Part shown: piece by piece, positions 59,217 to 64,000 of the stretch | How positions within the stretch are numbered: position 1 is the first letter of the stretch | How the letters are laid out: the number at the start of each line of letters is the position of its first letter | Source: Mycolicibacter sp. MU0083 | Lineage (GTDB): Bacteria > Actinomycetota > Actinomycetes > Mycobacteriales > Mycobacteriaceae | Length of the DNA stretch: 64,000 nt | Direction: 5' to 3' | Assembly: GCF_963378075.1 (NCBI RefSeq) | Contig: NZ_OY726394.1 | Coordinates: forward strand, 2,542,001 to 2,606,000 | Program-made: the position numbers and the translations under genes | The notes under the pieces: model-generated | Databases searched by the model: none | What the model was told of the DNA's origin: nothing | Seen by the model: only the letters and a program-made list of their open reading frames with translations

Positions 59217-59792
59217 TCAACGACGCCAGCGCAGCGTGCGCCGGGGGCCGCGGATATCCACCGACCCGCAGAACACCCGCCCGGTGAGCACCAGGTGCGG
59301 GGTTCCTTCGGCCGGCGGATCGGTGCGGCGGTCGCGGGCACTTCCGCCGTAGACCTCGACGTCGTCGATCGAGGCACTGGCACCGTCGGGCAGTCGGATG
59401 TCCACCGACCCGAATCGCATGTCGAGTTCGATGACGACGACCGGGCCGGCGAAGCGCGCCCTGGTCAAGTCCAGGTCGATCGAACCGAGCCGCCGCACCA
59501 GTGACAGCCGGGTCGGGACGATCCACTCCCCGTGCCGTTTCAGCGAGCCGGCCCAGCCCCGCAGTTCGACCCGGTCGGCGGCCGATGTGACGATGGCGCG
59601 CGGCCCGGGCAGGTCACCGATGAGCGTGTCGAGATCCGAGCGCATCCGGGCCTGCGAGACCTGTGCGGCGCGCTCCTCGAACTCGCCGATGTCGATCAAT
59701 CCGAGCGATACGGCGTTGTGCAGCCGACGCAGGGTGCCGTTGCGGTCCGCATCGGAGACCCGCAACACCATGTCGTCGTCAGGACCCGTCAT
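59217..59792 (-). CDS. DUF1707 SHOCT-like domain protein
   Basis: A 191-residue protein. MVLRVSDADRNGTLRRLHNAV with LGLIDIGEFEERAAQVSQAR near residues 10-50 is DUF1707, found at the N-terminus of many actinobacterial membrane-associated regulators. The remainder is a beta-rich, Arg-rich domain (VVIELDMRFGSVDIRLPDG, and a repeated GSVDIR motif). No transmembrane helix is seen. It lies between the penicillin-binding lipoprotein gene and mapB, in the position of Rv2862c. Function unknown. Confidence 0.82.
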   Translation of the reverse strand: MTGPDDDMVLRVSDADRNGTLRRLHNAVSLGLIDIGEFEERAAQVSQARMRSDLDTLIGDLPGPRAIVTSAADRVELRGWAGSLKRHGEWIVPTRLSLVRRLGSIDLDLTRARFAGPVVVIELDMRFGSVDIRLPDGASASIDDVEVYGGSARDRRTDPPAEGTPHLVLTGRVFCGSVDIRGPRRTLRWRR

Positions 59793-59827
59793 GGGTTCTC
59801 AATTTACCGGTGCCGAGCCGGGGCGCT

Positions 59828-61648
59828 CTACAGCAGGAAGTTGTCCGGCAACGAGTCGAACATCACCTTGGTCATGCGCACCGCGTACTGGGAGCTGCCG
59901 CCGCCGACGATGAGCGCGGCGAAGGCCATGTCACCCCGGTAGCCGGCAAACCAGGAGTGCGACCCACCGGCGAATTCGGCCTCTCCCGTCTTGCCGAACA
60001 CCGGCCCGCACCCGGCGATGTCGCGTGCCGTGCCGTCGGTGACCACCAGCCGCATCATCTGGCGCAGGCCGTCGAGGATCTCCGGGCTGACCGGCGGCCC
60101 GACGGGGCCGTTGACCGCGGTGGGCCTGCCCTCGATCAGCCGCGGTACCGGGGTGTGGCCGGCGGCGACCGTCGCGGCGGCCAGCGCGACCCCGAACGGG
60201 CTGGCCAGCACCTTGCCCTGGCCGAAGCCGTCTTCGGTGCGTTCGGCGAGGTCGACCGTCGGCGGCACCGAGCCGGTGACGGTGGTGATGCCGTCCACCA
60301 GGTAGTCCACCCCGATTCCGTAACGACTGGCGGCCTGCGACAGCGCCCGCGGCGGCATCCGGCTGGCCAGCTCGGCGAAGGTGGTGTTGCAGGAATCGGC
60401 GAACGCCCGCGACATGGACACCAGGCCGAGGTCGAATCCGCCGTAGTTGGGGATGGTGCGCTGGCCGATGTCGAGCTGGCCGGGACAACCGACCATGGAG
60501 TTCGGTGTCGCCATGTCGCGCTCGATCGCCGCACCGGCGGTGACCATCTTGAACGTCGAGCCGGGCGGATACAGGCCGCTGGTCGCGACCAGTCCGTCGG
60601 CGTCGGCGGCACCGTTCTGCGCCACGGCGAGCAGCTCACCGGTGGACGGCTTGATCACCACCATCATCGCCTTGTCGCCGCGGGTGTTGACGGCGTTCTG
60701 GGCGGCGCGCTGCACCGCACGGTCGAGGCTGATCGTCAGCGACGGCGCCGGCGCGGGCTCGACCTCGTGCAGCACCGCGACATCGACTCCGTTCTGGTTG
60801 ACGCTGACCACCCGCCAGCCCGCTTCACCGTCGAGTTGGGTGGCGACGGCCTTCTTGACCTCGCGGACCAGCATCGGCGCGAACTGATCGTCGGTGGGCA
60901 GGAGGTCGGGGCGCGGAGTGACCAGCACACCCGGCAACCGCCCGATCGCGGGCTGGATGCGGTCGTGATCGGTTTTGCGCAGGGTGATCAGATCCAGTGG
61001 GGTCGCCGAGGAACTGGCCTGTTCGGCCAGCCGCTGGGCGTCGCCGAGCTCGTCGTCGAACGGGCGCAGGGTGTCGATCACGGCGCGCGCGGTGTGGATC
61101 AGGTTGGCGCCGGCCCGGGTCGCATCCAGCTGGTAGTGGTACACGTAGCCGGGCACCAGCACATCGGTGCCGCCCACCTCGTTGACCGCGGCGCGGCGCG
61201 GCGGATCGGCCCGCAGCGCGAAGGTCTGATGCTCGCCCAGTTTCGGGTGCAGGCCGGTCGCCGTCCAGCGGACCGCCCAGCGGCCTTCGTTGCGGACCAT
61301 CTTCAGTTGTCCGTCGTAGGCCCAGGTCCGGTTCTTGGGCAGCCGCCAGGTGTAGCGGTAGGACACGTTGCCGGTGTCGTCGGTGTAGCGCGAGCCGAGG
61401 ACCTGAGCGTCCAGGTGTTCGGCCTGCAGGCCCGCCCAGGCGGCGTTGAGCGCGCTGCGGGCGGTCGACGGATCGTCGCTGAGTTCGGCGGCCGTCTCGG
61501 TGTCGCCGGTGGCCAGAGCGGCGAAGAACCGTTCGGCCACCGGGGCGGGACCGTCGGGGCGCGGAGTACAGGCCGTCATGCCCGCCGCGGTGATCAGCAC
61601 CGCGAACAGACCCGTTACGCGTGTGACGAATGTGCTTGCAGTTGTCAT
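59828..61648 (-). CDS. Penicillin-binding lipoprotein (class B transpeptidase)
   Basis: A 606-residue envelope protein. The signal sequence ends AAGMTAC, so it is a lipoprotein with Cys at about residue 27. A MecA-type N-terminal NTF2-like domain (about 35-160) follows. The transpeptidase domain has SxxK with Ser364 (PPGSTFKM), SxN in DSCNTT, and KTG with Lys553. It cross-links peptidoglycan outside the membrane; homologue of Rv2864c (PbpLipo). It precedes the DUF1707 gene by 35 bp. Confidence 0.95.
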   Translation of the reverse strand: MTTASTFVTRVTGLFAVLITAAGMTACTPRPDGPAPVAERFFAALATGDTETAAELSDDPSTARSALNAAWAGLQAEHLDAQVLGSRYTDDTGNVSYRYTWRLPKNRTWAYDGQLKMVRNEGRWAVRWTATGLHPKLGEHQTFALRADPPRRAAVNEVGGTDVLVPGYVYHYQLDATRAGANLIHTARAVIDTLRPFDDELGDAQRLAEQASSSATPLDLITLRKTDHDRIQPAIGRLPGVLVTPRPDLLPTDDQFAPMLVREVKKAVATQLDGEAGWRVVSVNQNGVDVAVLHEVEPAPAPSLTISLDRAVQRAAQNAVNTRGDKAMMVVIKPSTGELLAVAQNGAADADGLVATSGLYPPGSTFKMVTAGAAIERDMATPNSMVGCPGQLDIGQRTIPNYGGFDLGLVSMSRAFADSCNTTFAELASRMPPRALSQAASRYGIGVDYLVDGITTVTGSVPPTVDLAERTEDGFGQGKVLASPFGVALAAATVAAGHTPVPRLIEGRPTAVNGPVGPPVSPEILDGLRQMMRLVVTDGTARDIAGCGPVFGKTGEAEFAGGSHSWFAGYRGDMAFAALIVGGGSSQYAVRMTKVMFDSLPDNFLL

Positions 61649-61753
61649 TGAGGCTGATGTTAAAGACTGGAGAGGTCACGGGCGTGGAGGCGCACCGAGA
61701 TCACTTCGTGTCCCGGTCGAGATATGACGAGATTCCGGCGGCCCGGACCCGGA

Positions 61754-62605
61754 TCAGTCGAGCAGAACCGTCGCGAAGGTGCCGGTCTGGGTGAAACCCA
61801 CCCGCTCGTAGGTGGCCCGCGCCACCGCGTTGAAATCGTTGACGTAGAGGCTGGCTATCCGTCCGGTACCGACCAGCACCGCGGACAGCATCGCGGTACC
61901 GCGGGCCCCGAGCCCGTGCCCACGCCGGTCCGGGTGCACCCAGACACCTTGGATCTGCCCCACACTCGGCGACTGTGAGCCGACCTCGGCTTTGAAGACG
62001 ACTTCGCCGCGTTCGAACCGCGCCCAGGCGCGGCCCGCTGTTATCAGATTGGCCACCCGGCGGCGGTAGGCCCGACCGCCGTCACCGGCCCGCGGATCCA
62101 CCCCGACCTCGCCGATGAACATGTCGACCGCCGCCACCAGGTACGCGTCGAGTTCGTCGGGTCGCACCTGACGCACGTCCGGATCCATCGCGCACGAGGG
62201 CATGGTGCGCAGTTCCATCAGCGGCTGATTCTCCCGCACGTCGCGAGCCGGGCCCCAGGCGTCGGCGAGGCGCTGCCACATCGGCAACACCAACTCGGCC
62301 CGGCCGACCAATGACGAGCAACGCCGGATCGCGCCCACCGCCTTGTCCGCGAAGGCCGCCAGATCGGCCGGCGCGCCACGCAGTGGAATCAGGTTGGCCC
62401 CTGCGTAACACAGGGATTCGGTCACCGCGCCCCGCGTCCAGAGCTCCCCGCCGATCAACCGGGGATCGACGCCGTGGTCGGCGACCCGCGCCGCGACCAT
62501 GCAGGAACCGACCGGATCCTCCTCGAGCACCCGCCAGACCGCAGCCGCATCACGCGCAACGGTTACCCGTTGCTGATCGAGCCGAAAATCCGGCAGCGCC
62601 GACAT
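61754..62605 (-). CDS. GNAT-family N-acetyltransferase
   Basis: A 283-residue protein with the acetyl-CoA loop at the C-terminal half (GVWVHPDRRGHGLGARGTAML) and the family's terminal strand YVNDFNAVARATYERVGF. An N-terminal partial GNAT-like domain makes it a tandem-type protein (Rv2867c-like). Substrate is unknown. It lies between ispG and the penicillin-binding lipoprotein gene, 6 bp after ispG. The relFG toxin-antitoxin pair found near this position in M. tuberculosis is absent. Confidence 0.9.
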   Translation of the reverse strand: MSALPDFRLDQQRVTVARDAAAVWRVLEEDPVGSCMVAARVADHGVDPRLIGGELWTRGAVTESLCYAGANLIPLRGAPADLAAFADKAVGAIRRCSSLVGRAELVLPMWQRLADAWGPARDVRENQPLMELRTMPSCAMDPDVRQVRPDELDAYLVAAVDMFIGEVGVDPRAGDGGRAYRRRVANLITAGRAWARFERGEVVFKAEVGSQSPSVGQIQGVWVHPDRRGHGLGARGTAMLSAVLVGTGRIASLYVNDFNAVARATYERVGFTQTGTFATVLLD

Positions 62606-62611
62606 GGTGAT

Positions 62612-63763
62612 TCAGCTTACGGCGACGGTGGGCGAACCGCCGGGAGTTCCGTCCCCCATCTGCTCGGCCAACCGCATGGCCTCCTCGATCAGAGTCTCGA
62701 CGATCTGCGACTCGGGGACGGTCTTGATCACCTCACCCTTGACGAAGATCTGCCCCTTGCCGTTACCGGAAGCCACCCCCAGATCCGCCTCGCGGGCTTC
62801 ACCGGGTCCGTTGACCACACAACCCATCACCGCGACCCGCAACGGGACGTCGAGACCCTCCAGTCCGGCGGTGACCTCGTTGGCCAACCGGTAGACGTCG
62901 ACCTGCGCCCGCCCGCAGGACGGACACGAGACGATCTCCAATCCCCGCGGCCGCAGATTGAGCGACTCCAGGATCTGGTTGCCGACCTTGACCTCTTCGA
63001 CCGGCGGCGCCGACAGCGACACCCGGATGGTGTCGCCGATGCCGCGCGACAGCAGCGCCCCGAACGCCACCGCGGATTTGATGGTGCCCTGGAACGCCGG
63101 CCCGGCCTCGGTGACGCCGAGATGCAGCGGATAGTCGCACTGCTCCGCCAGCTGCTCGTAGGCGGCCACCATCACGACCGGGTCGTTGTGCTTCACGCTG
63201 ATCTTGATGTCGCCGAAGCCGTGCTCCTCGAACAGCGACGCCTCCCAGAGTGCGGACTCCACCAGGGCTTCCGGGGTGGCCTTGCCGTACTTGGCCAGGA
63301 ACCGCTGGTCCAGCGAGCCGGCGTTGACGCCGATCCGGATCGGGATCCCCGCGGCGCCGGCCGCTTTGGCGACCTCGCCGACCCGGCCGTCGAACTCCTT
63401 GATGTTGCCCGGGTTCACCCGCACCGCGGCACACCCGGCATCGATCGCGGCGAAGATGTACTTGGGCTGGAAATGGATGTCGGCGATCACCGGGATCTGG
63501 CTGTGCCGGGCGATCTCGGCCAGCGCGTCGGCGTCCTCCTGCCGCGGGCAGGCCACCCGCACGATGTCGCAACCCGAAGCCGTCAGCTCCGCGATCTGCT
63601 GCAACGTCGTGTTCACGTCGTGGGTCTTGGTGGTACACATCGACTGCACCGCGATCGGATGCTCGCTGCCCACTCCGACGCCGCCGACGTCGAGCTGGCG
63701 GGTCTTGCGCCGCGGCGCCAGCGTCGGCGGAGGTGCAGCCGGCATTCCCAGCCCGACGCTCAT
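62612..63763 (-). CDS. ispG: (E)-4-hydroxy-3-methylbut-2-enyl-diphosphate synthase
   Basis: A 383-residue GcpE/IspG enzyme of the non-mevalonate isoprenoid pathway. The [4Fe-4S] ligands lie in CPSCGR and [11 protein letters not shown], plus the Glu of the last motif. The TIM-barrel part starts after [13 protein letters not shown] and includes [17 protein letters not shown]. Electron donors are ferredoxin or flavodoxin. It is directly downstream of rip1 (13 bp) and 6 bp upstream of the GNAT gene, as in M. tuberculosis. Confidence 0.98.
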   Translation of the reverse strand: MSVGLGMPAAPPPTLAPRRKTRQLDVGGVGVGSEHPIAVQSMCTTKTHDVNTTLQQIAELTASGCDIVRVACPRQEDADALAEIARHSQIPVIADIHFQPKYIFAAIDAGCAAVRVNPGNIKEFDGRVGEVAKAAGAAGIPIRIGVNAGSLDQRFLAKYGKATPEALVESALWEASLFEEHGFGDIKISVKHNDPVVMVAAYEQLAEQCDYPLHLGVTEAGPAFQGTIKSAVAFGALLSRGIGDTIRVSLSAPPVEEVKVGNQILESLNLRPRGLEIVSCPSCGRAQVDVYRLANEVTAGLEGLDVPLRVAVMGCVVNGPGEAREADLGVASGNGKGQIFVKGEVIKTVPESQIVETLIEEAMRLAEQMGDGTPGGSPTVAVS

Positions 63764-63776
63764 GAGGCGACTCCTA

Positions 63777-64000
63777 TCAAAACAGTCTGATCGGATTGAC
63801 CAGGTCGGCGGTGACGGTCAATAGCATGTAGCCGACCACGACCACCAAGACTACGTAGGTGGCCGGCATCAGCTTGAGATAGTTCACCGGCGCCGCGGCG
63901 ACCTTGCCCCGCGCCGACCGGACCAGGTTGCGCAGTTTCTCGTACAGTGCGATCGCGATGTGGCCGCCGTCGAACGGCAGCAGCGGCACCAGGTTGAGCA
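63777..64000 (-). CDS. rip1: Site-2 protease Rip1 (3' end only)
   Basis: Only the last 74 codons are in the window. [19 protein letters not shown] is the third zinc-ligand motif (Asp, LDG-like) of S2P metalloproteases. It is followed by a hydrophilic stretch and the terminal transmembrane helix [17 protein letters not shown]. The HExxH motif and PDZ domain lie outside. Rip1 (Rv2869c) cleaves anti-sigma factors inside the membrane. It is followed by ispG on the same strand. Confidence 0.93.
   Translation of the reverse strand, partial: LNLVPLLPFDGGHIAIALYEKLRNLVRSARGKVAAAPVNYLKLMPATYVVLVVVVGYMLLTVTADLVNPIRLF

Overview
This is a high-G+C mycobacterial chromosome segment. The gene order follows the dapB to rip1 stretch of Mycobacterium tuberculosis (about Rv2771c to Rv2869c), with lineage-specific gains and losses. 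ESX-5-type PE, PPE and Esx genes together with a PGRS-type Gly-rich protein point to a slow-growing mycobacterium outside the M. tuberculosis complex. Species is not determined. All functions are read from protein motifs and remembered family features; no database search was run.

Layout. Positions 1-5.6 kb hold a compact minus-strand run: flavodoxin-like protein, small membrane protein, dapB, HSL-type esterase, iron-sulfur oxidoreductase, epoxide-hydrolase-like protein and a PF10118-type metal-dependent hydrolase. Positions 5.6-8.0 kb are a plus-strand PE-PPE-esx-esx cassette of ESX-5 type, preceded by an array of 11-bp-spaced GTTAC repeats. Positions 8.0-18.8 kb are conserved housekeeping genes: nitronate monooxygenase, pepR, gpsI (PNPase), rpsO, ribF, mntR/sirR, ltp1, truB, and the overlapping pptT and pptH genes, which encode opposing phosphopantetheine enzymes. 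Positions 18.8-22.7 kb hold a DUF3558-like secreted protein behind a KstR-like operator, a CocE/NonD hydrolase and a secreted LIP-family lipase.

Positions 23.1-27.8 kb form a four-gene organosulfur operon: SfnB/DszC-like flavoenzyme, SsuD, SfnG, and a second SfnB-like enzyme. It looks built to release sulfite from sulfones and sulfonates. Positions 27.9-34.6 kb hold DUF1802, echA16, a large PGRS-repeat protein with a signal peptide instead of a PE domain, a small membrane protein and dinF. Positions 34.7-41.0 kb are the rimP-nusA-ylxR-infB-rbfA-nrnA translation and transcription operon. Positions 41.2-51.6 kb hold a Tat-signal/ferritin-like gene pair, proS, efpA, cysG (siroheme), mqo, mtr (mycothione reductase) and a long FadE.

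Positions 51.6-55.8 kb are a tightly overlapping operon, glnA4, gamma-glutamyl hydrolase, aldC and SDR. Its content fits catabolism of a gamma-glutamylated amine or amino-alcohol. Positions 55.9-64 kb hold an orphan fatty acyl-AMP ligase, a degenerate alpha/beta-hydrolase, mapB, a DUF1707 protein, a class B penicillin-binding lipoprotein, a GNAT acetyltransferase, ispG and the 3' end of rip1.

No rRNA, tRNA, CRISPR array, insertion sequence or phage gene was seen. The most notable items are the PE-less secreted PGRS protein, the ESX-5-type satellite cassette with its regulatory repeats, and the organosulfur operon.
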